Shown: positions 24,346 through 37,746 of the stretch, in pieces | Layout: every line of letters begins with the position of its first letter | How positions within the stretch are numbered: the first letter of the stretch is position 1 | Source: Chelonoidis abingdonii | Taxonomy: Eukaryota; Chordata; Testudines; Testudinidae | Assembly: GCF_003597395.2 (NCBI RefSeq) | Contig: NC_133773.1 | Location: forward strand, 76,638,408 to 76,702,407 | Direction of reading: 5' to 3' | DNA length: 64,000 nucleotides | Made by a program: the position numbers and the translations under genes | Notes under the pieces: model-generated | The model's database searches: none | What the model was told of the DNA's origin: nothing | What the model saw: the letters and a program-made list of their open reading frames with translations, nothing else

Positions 24346-24607
24346 GGGCATGTCTATGCTGCAATTCCACACCCGCAGCTAGCCCAAGCCAGCTGACTCA
24401 GGCACACTGTGCTCAGGCTAAAGGGCTATTTGGTAGCAGTGCAGACAATCAGGCTCTAGGATCCTAAACATGGGAGGATCGCAGAACCTGAGCTGCAGAC
24501 AGAGCCCGAAAGTCAACACCTCAGCTAAACAGCTTTTTAGCATAAGCTCCATGAGCATGAGTCAGCTGGGTCAGATGCAAGTTTTTATTTGCAGTGTAGA
24601 CATACCC
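24346..24607. mobile_element. MITE with GTCTA-type inverted ends
   Basis: Left end GGGCATGTCTATGCTGC and right end GCAGTGTAGACATACCC are imperfect inverted repeats of the same terminal family as the TAA-flanked elements elsewhere. The flanking triplets TGA and TTG fit a decayed TWA site. It sits inside an older repeat whose text (ACAAATGGGGAACTGAGG) is interrupted here. Confidence 0.75.
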
Positions 24608-24645
24608 TTGGGCACAAAGGGTAGACATACCCTTGGGCACAAAGA
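24596..24645. repeat. 25-bp direct tandem duplication across a MITE end
   Basis: Two adjacent 25-bp units at 24596-24620 and 24621-24645 differ only at the last base. Each includes the MITE terminus GTAGACATACCC and 13 bp of flank, so the duplication arose after insertion. Confidence 0.9.
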
Positions 24646-26781
24646 TCTTAAGGGTTCAATTTTCCAAAGCAGTCAGCTTTGGTCTAATACTGCTCTTATT
24701 GGAGTCCATGGGAATTTTAGTATCAGTTTCAATAGAAGCAGAGTTAGGCCAATGCTGAGCACTTCTGACAATCTGTCCCTAAGCGATTTGGGAATGGTCA
24801 CATAGAAAGTCTATGGCAGAGCCACAAAACAGTCCCATATCTTATGAACACCAGTCTATAGTGAGAGCTCTTACAAAACCATCTAAAGAAAACACATAAA
24901 TCTGAGTGCACTGATCAGGTAATTAAATACTTTTCCTATTTGTACACATACATGGAGACTTTTGAGTTGAAAACTCCATCCAGAAAAGAGTGGTGGTAGC
25001 TTGAAACTGACTGAAAAATTGGTCCATAAAATATTAAAGCAATGTCTTATTAAATTATCTAATATGTACAATTCAACTCTCTCATGCTGCATGCATAGTA
25101 TAAGAACAAAATTATCTTTGTTGTACTAAAGATATAAGGGATTGGATAATCAATCAAATCAATACAGATCAACACAATGGGATGCAATGGGAAAGGAATG
25201 ATGTTCTGCTTGCCCAGCACACAGAACAGTTCTATAACTGTCACTACTGGATGGCTAAAAGTAACAGCAACGTATTTTTCTGAGTTTTAAAATGCTAAAG
25301 CAAAAACACAGACCATGATGGCCCTGGATAATGGAAAAGCCATTTATTTTGTCTTTGAGGATGGTTGCAGAAGCATAACTACTGTAGAAAGAGGAATAAT
25401 ACTGATTGCCATAGAAGGTCATTTTTACCAGAGAATGGTATCAAAGATGCGACTAACATGGCCACCCCTCTGATACAGAGAAAAAACAGTTCGTCTGATT
25501 CCCATATCTAAAGTGTTTATAAATAAATAGCTTTCTTGCACCCTCCTTGTTGATGTGATGAAAACTCTTTCTGGGCAGCTAACCCATGAGGCAAGGGATT
25601 GTGGGTCTTATTTTAAAATGACAAAGCTAGACATAACCTTGGGGAGAAATGTACTATCTGGTCCCAAACACTGGGCCAATTTCTGCTGCCATTAGTACCT
25701 GTGTTAGTTTATTGTATTCAGTGGGACTACACAAATGTGAGCAAGGGCAGAATTTGGCCCCAGCATGTTTTTAATTTCTGAGACATGGTGTATTAATAAT
25801 CAAACACTTGAAGTTTGCTGATCCTTCTGGTCAAGATAGTAATTGCTAATTCTGAAAGGTAACTCTCCATGATTCATTCAGAACTGAACTACTCGAGTAG
25901 CGAGAATTTTCAGAATGACTTCCAAAGCTCAGGAAGGTGGCCATGGATTGTTCTACAGCCTCATTTTCTTTATTTCCTCTAGGAAAGTGTACTGCAGTGG
26001 ATGATATCCCACATAGTATTATTCTATTTCGTAGAGAAAGGCACAGCTGCTACATATTTGCATAAAACAAAGCTTACATAAGTAGCTAATGGGCGCAATT
26101 TGGGGTCTGTCTTTACAGACAGAATTTTCAGAACGTCATTGAGTACAATAAATATTTTTACACTGAGAGCAAATAGTTCCATGGACTGCTTTAGATGTAT
26201 TTTACTAAAATTCGTCTTTGACTCCAACCTAGAAATGGTTGGAGATGAGAGAATTCTATCCCAATTATCACTAATTTTGTCTGCAAAAATTGCTGATCGT
26301 ATTTTGAAAGCATGGGCTGATTGTATTGAACTCTTACTCTGTTTGACCATGGAAATTGAATGTCTAACAAGGGAAGAGGTTAGAGCACCTATTATTTTAA
26401 TAGGGAAGGATGACACTTTTGAATAAACATGACAGGAGGAGGCAGAATCGCTCAGTTTAACTAGGGAGAGGGCTCTTTCTTCTTTAAAGTGGGATAAATA
26501 TCTAGAATATATTGTATAGTTCTGGTTAGTGGTTACCTAGTGGCCTTCTCTCGAAGGCATCGTATTCTAAGATGGTCTCTGTGATATTAGACAGTATATT
26601 TAAAGGTAATTTACACCTTTGAAGGGGAAATCCTACAACAGATATCCAGATGGAGGAGGACACCAAAAAGAAAGTTTAGTCAATGTCTGTACATCTCTTA
26701 ATCGGCAACTTTGTTGTTTTAATGCTTGTTTTTTATGAATACATAAAGCAAAGCTAGGTGAACCCAAACTGTCTACTCATT
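24646..26781. other. No recognised gene; long overlapping frames at 26024-26426
   Basis: Mostly AT-rich DNA. Near the right end, opposing open frames of 130 (minus) and 108 (plus) residues overlap. Neither shows a domain, a signal or an exon structure that I recognise, and overlap on both strands suggests chance or an old unrecognised repeat. Confidence 0.45.
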
Positions 26782-26789
26782 CTTTAGAA

Positions 26790-26989
26790 CCGTGGTTCTC
26801 AGACTACCATGTCCCTTTCAGGAGTCTGATTTATCTTGCGTACCTCAAAACTACTTAAAAACTACTAGCTTACAAATTCAGACATAAAAATACAAAAGTG
26901 TCACAGCATGCTAATACTGAAAATTTGCTTACTTTCATTTTTACCACATAATTATAAAATAAATTGTGACCCCAGGTTGAGAAACACTG
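26790..26989. mobile_element. Short hAT element with perfect 8-bp target duplication
   Basis: Left end CCGTGGTTCTCAG and right end TTGAGAAACACTG are hAT-type inverted ends. CTTTAGAA is present on both sides (26782-26789 and 26990-26997) without a mismatch. The interior has 'cacagcatgctaatactgaaaa'-type words also seen, reversed, in the element at 18932. It is 200 bp and non-coding. Confidence 0.92.
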
Positions 26990-27539
26990 CTTTAGAAAAT
27001 GTACTGTGAGATTTAAGTTAACACTTTCTAGAGAGTCAGCAACAGTTTTACACTTCCCCAGATAGAAGATTGATGGCAACACTGCACAAGTTCAACAATT
27101 ACTTTAACCTAAGGATGAATATTTAAATTGCTTTTGCCTCAAATCCAGTCAATCAGCATTAAATCCATTATGTTATTTTGTCCCAACCATCTTCTTCAGG
27201 CCTAAGCTCAATTTATGTTTTGGGAGAAGGTTTTACAGGCCACTCTTGCCTTTTCCCTCCTTTCTACTCAGGCAGAACTCAAAAATATTGAAATGCTCCA
27301 TCCTGCTAACAAAAAGAAGCAGTAGGGGAAAGGAAACCCAGCGTCTTCCTCACTCCCAGAATACCTCCCACAACCCTAACAGCAATATAGTTTCTGAAAG
27401 GAGGGAGGAAGAAAGTTCCAGGCCCTTTCCTAGGGCAATAATGAGTCCAACTTCATTCCAAATATTGAGGAATCTGCAAAGGGACTAAACAGGCCCACAC
27501 AGTTGGAACATTTTCCTCAGCAGATGCCCCCTTCTCTCA

Positions 27540-27841
27540 GGCTAGGTCTACACGGGGTGGGCTGGGGGGGGTTGACCTAAGATACACAACTTCAGCAACG
27601 TAAATAGCATAGCTGAAGTCGGTGTATCTTAGGTCGATTTACCTGGCCGTGAGAACGGCAGCGAGTTGACTGCTGTCGCTCCCCCATCAACTCTGCTTCC
27701 GCTTCTTGCCACGGTGGAGTTCCGGAGTCGACGGCAGAGCTATGAGGAATCAATTTTATCGCGTCTAGTGTAGATGCGATAAATCGATCCCCCATAGATT
27801 GATCACTACTCGCCGATCCGGCGAGTAGTGTAGACATAGAC
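27540..27841. mobile_element. MITE of the GTCTACAC/TAA family
   Basis: The left end GGCTAGGTCTACAC and right end GTGTAGACATAGAC are imperfect inverted repeats; TAA follows at 27842-27844. Subterminal palindromic blocks GACCTAAGATACAC and GTGTATCTTAGGTC, and TCGCGTCTAGTG with GATGCGATAAATCGATC, are typical of this family. Non-coding. Confidence 0.8.
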
Positions 27842-27844
27842 TAA

Positions 27845-30800
27845 GTTTCACTAACAAAACTAGTCCCCTCTCATATCTGGCACCAAGCCGGTCATGTGAC
27901 TAGTCTCTTGTAAAACCAGCGGTTAAGGGATAATCCCCAGAAAACATCACAGAATGTTTGTATAATGCCAGCTCTAGCCTGCTGACACTGAAGTGTTCAA
28001 TAAAATATTTCCTTTCACGTCTGTGCTATTATCTGCGTGTACTGGCTTGAGAGGAATGCCACACAATAGTTTTGCACATGCCAGTATTAACTAGTTGAAT
28101 CTGTAAAACTTTTCAAAGGGATAATAAATATTTTACTGGAATACATTTTACATAGCTAGAGTTCATTTTATAGTGACCACCCAAAGTACCATCAAAATTG
28201 GCTGGGTGGTGGAGGTGGTAGTCTTTTAAAGGTGGAGCAGAATTGTAATCAACATATTTGGGGATTTTTTGGTGGTCTTTTAATTCAGGATCTTGCCTAA
28301 TAATGGTCGTTGCTTATACCAGTTTTTCTGTACTATACAGACACGCACTTGTTGTTGTTGAAGCTTATGCTAATAATAGTAATTACCATTGATGAGCAGG
28401 TCTAGTAGTACAGGGGATATATTGACCACATATGACGGTAACAATGGTAAGCACAGTGATATCTGCCATGCTAAATGGACAGAAACTGTATAGAAATTAA
28501 TTCTAAAATTGGATTTCAACAAAAGAGTATTATCACGTCCTTCTACTCATATTAATATATACACAAATAAAAAGGTCCAGGATTAGTCAAAGCCTGGAAC
28601 CACACAATACTCACTTGCTTTGGGGTACAAAAACTGGATGGCTTGTTTTATGTTCAGTATTTTCTGCCCTGTGAACCTCTCAGCAAAACCTGGAAGTGAA
28701 TCCTTTTGCTCAGTCTGGATAATGAAATTTTTAGCCAAGTTCATGAAGTAAGTTCATATGATAGGTTTTGAATTCTCGATCCGATAAGGGCCATATGATC
28801 AAAAGGGCCACCAACAGTGCAACTTGAAGTTGGGGTCAGAGGGTTAAGTTCGCCATGCCTCACACAAAGCCTACACAGACAGGTTTTGCAGGGAAATTCT
28901 GTCATGGGGCATGGAATCACCACAATTCACGGATGAGCTGCAATACAGTCAATCCATAGAGTCTCTACATGGCAGTTTTGAGCTACTGGGCACACAATTA
29001 CAAATCTACCTAGCTAAGGTTTCTACAGGATCAGTAGCCATAGTGCTGAAGTCCTGGCCTATCCCGAACAAGCAGCTTCATACCCAACCATTCAGGGTCA
29101 GTACAGAGCTCATCTATACATCACTCCGGTGGTGCAGTACACCATGGGCAGTTCATCAGTAGGGAGTAAGCAGTGTCTGAGCTCTCTGCACAGAGACTAA
29201 TCTCATCCAGAGACTGTTTGCTAAACAGTGTAAACTGTGTTTACAAAAGCCAAAACCTCAGAACAAATATTTGTGTTTCTTCATACACAGAATCATAATC
29301 TTTATGTAGTTAGGGATGCAGGCAAGAAGTGAAGGGACCCGGGAAGATATGTTGTCACTGGGTTGTGTTTTGGTGCCTGTGTCAGAAACCTCCATCCCCG
29401 AGTGATACCTGTCCTTCAGTTTTGCAGTTTTCAGATTTCCAAGACTGTTGAGCCACAAACACACACACGCACAAAATAAAGTAGGGACCTATGATGTTTT
29501 TCTCTCTCAGCATGTCAGAGACAGGAACTATTTATAACTGCTGTTTCATAACACCTGCCACAAGATGAAGCACATTAGCTGCAGGAACAAAGGCAGCCCA
29601 TCATACAAAGCATCCAGAAGTAGTACCATTTCCAATGGGATATAACGAGACTTGGAGTGAGCAAAGTCAGCACAGGTTAAACCATATCACTATTCTGAAA
29701 GCACTACCTAGAAACATCAAAGATCTGCTGCATTAAAATTAAATTGGAACTTAAAATATGTACCATGGACTAAGCCGCCAGAGACCGGGTCAGATGTTGA
29801 CATGCTGGTCTATATACATGATGAGAAAAGTGGTGTAAATTAATGCAAAATTGGACTCATTAAGAAGCAGAGAGAGAAAGAGAGTATGTTGCAGTGTAAA
29901 GGATTAATTGGCATGAAAAGAGGATGCCCACAAGTAAGCTATATTTCAATCATCAAACATGCATAGTCTATTGAGGGCCACACCAGCCAGAGTAACCACA
30001 GTTGAGGGCACTGCATTACACATCATGAAGTGAAGTGCCCAGATCTGCCTCAGTCCTGCAAATCCACAAATTTCTGAAGCAGTCCCGCAGGTGACGCCAG
30101 GTAGGGTCAGGGCTTGCACCTATACCAGCCATCCCAAGTGAAAACCAATACACGTTTTCAGCACAGCTCTCTAGTATATATTCTGTACATGCTACACATT
30201 TTAGAGAATTATTTTAGGAATATTAAATAGGAAGAGTGGGACTCTTTGTCTTATCCTTCCACTTGTAAAGTCAAGTGTCTCACCTACGTGCAGCTGCAGG
30301 AACTGTTATGCAGCCACATGTGAATTCCACTAGTGAAACAGACCCACACATCTCTATCTTCCCGGGCATAGAGTCAGCTACATTCAGCACCCACAGAAGA
30401 CCCCTGCACACAGGGCATTCCAAGGTGTGCTCAGAGTGTGTTGGAGGCAAGCTAAAAGGGGAAGGGGACATGTCAGGGAGAAGGAAGCATAACTGGGGCT
30501 GGTTCCTGTGCCCTGGAGATTCCCTGCTCCCACAATGTCCATAGGGTCTATGGCGGGAGGAGGTGCAAGCTATGGCAGGCTTCAGACTATTCTAGAGGGT
30601 ACTGGGGCCAAATGAGAAAGCATGTAACTAATTCATTTTTAAGACCTCTGTTAATTACCCAAAATAAACCAGCTTTGTAGGAGGAGGAGAATTCCGCCTC
30701 TGCAGCATGTTCCCTAACCCCCATGGAAACCCCTAGAGAGCTCCTATGGGTTCAAGCTCCCTGGACCTGTGGGGTGAATGCTGGAATAAGAAGGGAAGGA

Positions 30801-31190
30801 AGGTGAAAGGCTTTTTTTGCCACTTCAGGAGCAAGCAGGGCCATGTCAGTTTCCCTCATCATGCTGCAGAACACTGCTTTAAAAGGACTTCAGGCAACAA
30901 CTGTGGGCAGAGAAGGTCTTGTAGAAGCCATCCTTTCCAATAATCACTTGAAGCCAGATGGCAAAGCAGCACCTCAGATGATCCATAGGCTCTGAGAGCT
31001 GACTCCAGCACACCAGGTCCTCCATCTCCCCACATGACAAAAACATTTCATAGACAATTCTGCAATTTGCATCACACGCCAGTGAGGAGAGAGAAAGCAA
31101 GATCCTCTGTTTCTATTCAGTCTTTAGCCAGTTGGATTTTGCCTGTTTAGGAATCCTAGGATTGGGCTCCCAGTCATTCTTTAGTCATCA
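27845..31190. other. No gene or clear repeat seen
   Basis: AT-rich, with no domain-bearing frame. A CA-rich microsatellite (ACACACACGCACA) lies near 29460. The stretch 28740-29160 is less AT-rich and may be an unrecognised repeat. Confidence 0.45.
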
Positions 31191-31199
31191 TTAATCTCA

Positions 31200-31910
31200 T
31201 CTTCTGTGCTTATTAATGGACCTATTTTCTCTTTTTCCCTTGATACATTTATAAAAGCCCTTCTTATTTTCCCCTTAATTCCTTTGCTAGAATTAATTTA
31301 TTTTGCTTTTGTTCTGCCTTTATTTTTTTCCCCTGGCAATTTAGTCAATTCTGAGAATTCCTGTTTTGGTTGTCTCCCATCTTCCTTTTTTCTTCAAGGC
31401 TCTTTTTCCTTACCTCAGATGTTTAACAGTCCCTCATGAAGCCACTCGGACATTTTTTGTATTTCTTTCATTCTTTTTACATGGAAATGTGGCCTGTTTT
31501 GGCATAATTGTGGTGTCTCTTAGGACTTCTTGACTTCTACTGCAGTGGGGGATTTCACTGATTAGATGTCTTAGTTTCCCCTGAACTTGTTTTTATTAAT
31601 TCTAAAACTCCTGTAACGTTAAATTTTATTACAGTATTTCTTACTGTGTTGAATTCCAGAAGCTTGTGGTCACAGGTTCCAAATTCCTTTTTTAAATACA
31701 CTTTTAATCACTTAATAACCCTCTCTATTAGAAAGAAACAGAAACAAGGTCTACTTACCCAATCACCATCTACAATCTTTCTGCTGATACAGTATATTTG
31801 GCAGTGTTTATTAGCCATCACTGTATCTGGCTACTTTGAATCCCCAGTGAGGATTGTACGATATGCCTAAAGTATCCCAAAATTTGGTCCAGGAATTTTG
31901 TGATTATTAT
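31200..31910 (-). mobile_element. Possible very old LINE fragment, minus strand
   Basis: T-rich on the plus strand, with text such as GTGTTGAATTCCAGAAGCTTGTGGTCACAG-like wording (31650 region) that resembles the reversed body of old CR1/L2-type LINEs. No intact domain could be read, so this is a low-confidence call. Confidence 0.3.
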
Positions 31911-32680
31911 TATTTTCCTCCTATCCTGGTGTTCTAAAGCAGATACCCTCTGGGTTTCATTCTTTGCAAATTTACCCAAACAATTTTTCCATCATATTCT
32001 TTACCAGTTTAAAGATTTGGGATCTTTTTTACTATTTAAAATCTCAATAGTAATTATAATGTTCTGCAGCTATAGCATGTAGTTTGCCCTGAAGAAAGAA
32101 AAATCACAGATATTGGGGGGGGGGCGTTTAAACTCACAATAAACACATGAAGGGAAAAAAATCTCATCATAGATTTAATTTAACTTAAGGAAGGTCAGAA
32201 TAAAATATATATGAACAATGGCAAATGCTAAATTAGCTGAAGAATTCAGTGGAGACATGTCTAGGCAAAAGTAACCATTAATACGCAAGTATGATAACAC
32301 AAAGGTGGCATACTCTTTCTTTTCTATTCCACAATCCATTGTTTAGACTGATTATTAATACTCCTATAGCACTATTAATGTGCATGCCACTTTGCAGCTG
32401 CCTTGGAAAATGCAGTTGTTGCCCTGAAGAACTTGTAATTAAAACTCATGTGAATTATATGCTGAATAAGTGAGGATAGTGCATCTGCCTATGAGCTGCA
32501 TAAGAGATATTACACATCAATACATATTACCAGTGTCTATTATTTGGCAGCTATAATTAAAATGTAATCTGACACCAAAATAAAACATGCATGTCATGGG
32601 AGACTAAGATTTAAGGAACCATGCTAGCCAGATTGATGTTTTCTACCTTGCCTTTTTATAGATGTAAGCAAAATGAATGT

Positions 32681-32694
32681 GTTACCAAGACAAC
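32681..32694. promoter_or_regulatory. Second RFX/X-box-like site
   Basis: GTTACCAAGACAAC has one perfect X-box half (GTTACC) and an imperfect second half. It sits in a repeat-free AT-rich stretch that could be conserved non-coding DNA; that is not shown here. Confidence 0.25.
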
Positions 32695-33689
32695 CATTTC
32701 TGAAGATCAGATTGACAAAATTTGCTCAGAAAAAAAGTGCTCTATAAAATGATTCTCTGGCTGAAAAAAAGAAAACCCAGCTCATATTATGTAAATCTAA
32801 ACTATCCTTGCAATTTAAATTACAGAAATTCTAATTTGCACCTATTCGGCTTATGTTAGCCACTGTTCACACCCCACAGCTGTCTTTGTTCAAATGAAAT
32901 TGTGCTGGATATGTCACCTTCTGGAATGTACAGTCGAAAGCCTAAGCAAAGCTGCATAATTTTCAAGCCATTCCATTAATACTAGATTTTTCATAATACT
33001 TCTAGATACTCGATTGGTGGTGTTGGGTATCAGAGTGTGGACTTGTTCTCAAATACACTATTACTTACAGCATTTAGCAGCAAAAGGCTAAAAGCTCAAC
33101 AACTGAAGGGCTGAGCTAGAAGGATTAAGTGTTTGGCATTCACGGTATCACTTCTTTTTCCCTTCCTTGTACAATCCCCCGTGTGCCATTTGTACATTAA
33201 CCAAAGAGAATGGTCTCAGAAGAACAGAGAGTTTACAATTTATGTTGTCACTAATACACCCATGTCCCTTCCTTTCATATCATCCCATCGGACATCATAA
33301 CTTGCAGTCTCCATTTCTTATTACAATGAATGTTAGGAATGAAATGATGTGCTGAGAGTAGCACTGACTAAAGCTTCCTTACCAACTGCATCACCTTTGT
33401 GATATTCCTCATATGCTGATGAGTCAGATACCAGGAATCTGCCTTATAGTGCTAACTCAACTTATATCTTCCTCCTGGTAGCAGCCAGCAGTATTATCAG
33501 CCAAGAAACTGGTAAAAAAGTGAACTGAAAAAAAAAATACTGGTACATTTTGGGTCAAATTGTCCAGTCCATGGTCAGTCAAAACTACTACTGACTTCAG
33601 TTAGAATTTTGCCTGAAGGATGATTACAGAACTTAGCCTTAAATACTACTAAAGGAGGTAGGTTTATTTATTTAAAAGAAAGTAACCTT

Positions 33690-33694
33690 TTTTT

Positions 33695-33729
<35 letters not shown>

Positions 33730-33735
33730 TAAAAA
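33690..33735. repeat. Poly-A and GAAAA-rich low-complexity tract
   Basis: A T-run followed by about 17 A and then repeated GAAAA units. Confidence 0.85.
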
Positions 33736-36316
33736 ATCCAAAATCCATTCAGATGAAAACCATAAAGCAATACATTATGAGCCAAGTTCAGGCATAGAGA
33801 ACAGAATATAGAATCCAAAGGCACTTAAGCTGTTATTTTAAACCATTGGGTAAAGCATGCCATACAAAGGGAATACATACACTCAGTTCAGATCACAAAA
33901 TATTTCTTTAATAATTGAAGTATGATGTTAAAATGAACACATGAGACTTTGCAATTGGAAGAAGTTTTAAGAAACTACCATTTGTTTCTGTATGTGTGTG
34001 CATGCATGTGTGTAAAGTTTTCAAACAATGCACTTTTGGCTTCTTAATTCATAATGTTCAAAGAATTACTTTTTAAATGACCAAACTTATTTTACATTAT
34101 AAAATATGCCCATAGTTCCTCTGGAAGAGATCTACAATTTCTTTCAACAAAATTTATAGGAAAGATCAAGAGCTATAGAAAGAGCAGTTTTTCAAAGGCT
34201 TGAGTCAAAAGACTGATGAATTTTGGCAGATGAAAGATGCACATGTTGTGTGAAGATGACTCTCCTGTGGAGGGACAGGAAGGTGATCCAAGAGCACATT
34301 CACCATGAGTAGTCCAACCAAGAAGAGCATGCATGGATTTTGTAGAAAAGTATCTGCCAAAATTATAAACACCTGACAATAGCATTTTACAGTGCATGAG
34401 CGGAAAGAAATCTTAAAAGTACACTGTCAAGTCCTTTGCAGAAGAGATTAAACATGCTGTTAAAGTTGTACATCCTCACAGGGAAAGCGGTCCTAATACC
34501 AAAATTACTTATTTATCTTTTAAAATTTATCTTTCCAGCACTGAGTTTTTACAATAAGAATTACATATGCACTTTCCATGTACGTAACACATGTTCCAAT
34601 TACAGGAGACCTGCAATAAATACTGAAAATGTCTTATTGATTTGGAATGATTCAACAAGGTCAATTTAAACTCTAAAAATATATCAATAAATCAAAATAA
34701 GAATCACACTGATAATAAGAATATACAACTTCTACAAAGGTACAGCATGTTCAGTTCTTAAAGCTGCTTAAAAGACAGCTTTAGTCTCTTTTTAATTGCA
34801 AGTGGCTACCTGTAACACTGTAATAAATATTTATAGATGATGGTCCCAGCAATGAAGACCTTTTGCAGGAAAAAAATTCATTGATATTAGAAGGAATTGT
34901 GCATGTGCAGGGGGATATAGAATCAAGCCTATTATAATAAGACCGAAATTTTAGTCTGACTGAGCAGTGCCATCTACCGGTCATGCTGTCCATTATGTTG
35001 CCACTTTTAACTGTTTGTCCTGGAGGACAAATATGCATGTCGATATATGATGATGTAGCACCAACACTAAAAGCTGTTTTGGAGGCCTTTAATATGCAAT
35101 TTATTTTGGAATCTAAAGATACTATGATGCTCTTGGGAGGTGTGGGATCCCTATAATGAATACTGTGTCTCAGTGGTCAAAAAAGAGAAAATAGGGCATC
35201 CTAAAATGGCCATTGAACTCTTCATGTTATTTTTAATCCTCTGGCTGTTTGGTGACTGTAGAATAACTCACAAGACCCAAAAACAGTTTATGAAAATTTA
35301 CTCAGCTTTTAATATCAGTCAAAAATACATTAATATAATTAAACCGCCACAGCTGTCCTGTAGTCTTGTCAGCTCTCTTTTTTTTATTCTTGCAATATTT
35401 TGATGTTTGGTTTTTCCACTACCTCTGTAGATTTTTACTAGCCCGTTCCTATTTCCCCACTTCAAGTCTGAAGCCTACAAGGATGGCCATTTTACAAAAA
35501 GGACTTCAAAGCAGGGCCTGTCTGCTAGCTGAGTGGTAACAGTGTCCAGGAGACTTGAATTCAATGTCTGGTTTTTAGCTTTTTTGCTCTTCATTTACAG
35601 CTTGATCCAGAAGGATGTTGAGAAAAATCAATTGGCTCTACAGGTGTCCAGTACATCCCAAGAGCAGATCCTCTAGAAGTCCTTGAAAAAATGGCTGATA
35701 CTGCTCATCAGTGATCCCTCCAGCATATTAAAGAATGGCAGTAACAGTGTCCACATGAAGCCTATTCTATTCCTTCTCAGCTAGACGAGACTGATGCACA
35801 CAACACACCAAGTGTCAAACAGGAGACAAGGATCCTTGGGTTACAACTGAGATACGAGGGAGATATTCCTGAGAGGAATACAGTGACTGAGTAACAGTCA
35901 TATCTTACCCTTTTTTCAAATCATTTACTTTATCTACTGGTAAGTATATAGAAAAACATCAGCCTCTCTCATCAACCGCCTGCTTATAAAACATTGGAAT
36001 CAAAGTCTCCAAATTCCAGCTAATATACTAGTAACGGTCAGTATTTAACTAGACACTTACATGCAGTGCAATACACATGAATGCTAACACCACAGGATAT
36101 AGATACACATCAGGAAGATAACTCTTTCTTAAGCCTCTGTGCAGTTAATGTAAAGGCCCTGCACTAGAGAGCTGTTACTGTTCACATTCAGAACTAATTA
36201 CAATAGTTTTGCATGACAATTCCTACAAAAAGGTAGATAAGGTCAATGAATTTTTAGATTATAATAAAACATATGAAAGTTAAAGATTAAAAATCAGACT
36301 CTGACCAAAACATCCT

Positions 36317-36761
36317 CAGAACATAGAACTCAAAGGGACCTCGAGAGGTCACCTAGTCCTGTCCCCAGCACTCATGGCAGGACTAAGTATTACCTAGACC
36401 ATCCCGGACAGGTGTTTGTCCATCCTGCTCTTAAAAATCTCCAAAGATAGAGATTCCACAACCTCCCTAGGCAATTTATTTCACTGTTTAACCACCCTGG
36501 GAGTTAGGAAGTTTTTCCTAATGTCTAACCTAAACCACCCTTGTCGCATTTTAAGCCCATGGTTTCTTGTCCTATCCTCAGAAGTTAAGGAGATCAAATT
36601 TTTCTCCCTCCTCCTGGTAACAAACTGTTATGTATGTGAAAACTTATGTCCCCTCTCAATCTTCTCTTCTCCAGAATAAACAAACCCGATTTTTTCAACC
36701 TTCCCTTATAGGTCATGTTTTCTGGACCTTTAATCATTTTTGTTGCTCTTCTCTGGATTAA
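36317..36761 (-). mobile_element. CR1 LINE 3' region, minus strand
   Basis: Reversed CR1 3' text: CAAAGGGACCTCGAGAGGTC, ATCCTGCTCTTAAAAATCTCC, GATTCCACAACCTCCCTAGG, TTTTTCCTAATGTCTAACCT and TTGCTCTTCTCTGGA appear in the order expected for about 450 bp of CR1 3' UTR. The 87-residue frame here is not a gene. Confidence 0.93.
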
Positions 36762-37743
36762 CATTGATCAGAAACACATTCTCTCATTCACAGCATGTGA
36801 CTCAGTAAAGTGTATGAGGTGTTCTGTATAATGAACAGCATGCTGAGATGTAGTAATTTTAGCACTTTTGATCTATTATTAAATATGCCATCTCTTTCTG
36901 ACTCTCTCCCCTCTGCCATTTCCTCCCTTTCATTTGGAAAATCAACCTGTCTAATGTGTCTTTCTAAAAGGAGTTAAGGAAAAAAAAATACTGACTATTG
37001 TCAGTTATATTAGAAATGTGAGGTTATAAGGAGGGAGAGAAAGAGCAGAACACTACATCTGGGGCATTCATTCTCAACACAGGCCAAAAAACTATATGAT
37101 TTTATAGACTTCTGTTCTAAAAACAATATTGTTAGCTCGTTGTACTCTAGTACTGCATCTCAGAATCAGAAATGCATACTGTGTGTCCGAACTTAGGAGT
37201 TAGACCTCATGTGTACCAGCAGTGAAGTGGTATACTATGAGGAGTAGTAATGCTAGACATGCTGTCCAACAAAGGCATACCTGTCAAGCTACTATAGTCC
37301 CATTGTGGGGCACAGCATGTGACATCAACCCAAAATGTGGCACATAAAGGAATTATTTACATAGGAAACTTAAAATGTGGCGGCATTCATTCCTTCAGAG
37401 TAAATAGCTCTTTCTATGACCTAACTTTCATGAATCTCTGTTGCTGAGGTAAATAATTTTTAACAATAAAAGCTAAGTGACACCAAATTTATGTGAAATG
37501 GAGGTAACTTGGGACTAAAATGAGTGACGTCTCTCCAAATCAGAGGTATGCACAAATGGGAAATTAAATACTGAAGTTGCTTCTGCTGTCTAGGAGGTTG
37601 ATAAAGTTCCCACAGCACCTGATAAACTTCAATTTCTTGAGGCCCAGTTCAGAATAAGAGCTTGAGTTGAATAAAACAACATAGAAGTGCAGGAAAAGTT
37701 ACAAGGAAAGGAATAATTTTTTGGCATTAACTACAGTTCCATC
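36762..37743. other. No gene or clear repeat seen
   Basis: AT-rich DNA with only small frames lacking motifs. Confidence 0.5.
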
Positions 37744-37746
37744 TAA

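Larger units (their letters stand above)
31911..36316. other. Repeat-poor AT-rich DNA, no gene seen
   Basis: It contains a G-run near 32116, an A/GAAAA-rich tract at 33690-33735 and a GT-rich patch near 33990-34015. No exon or domain was recognised. The part 32480-33000 looks unusually free of repeats. Confidence 0.5.
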
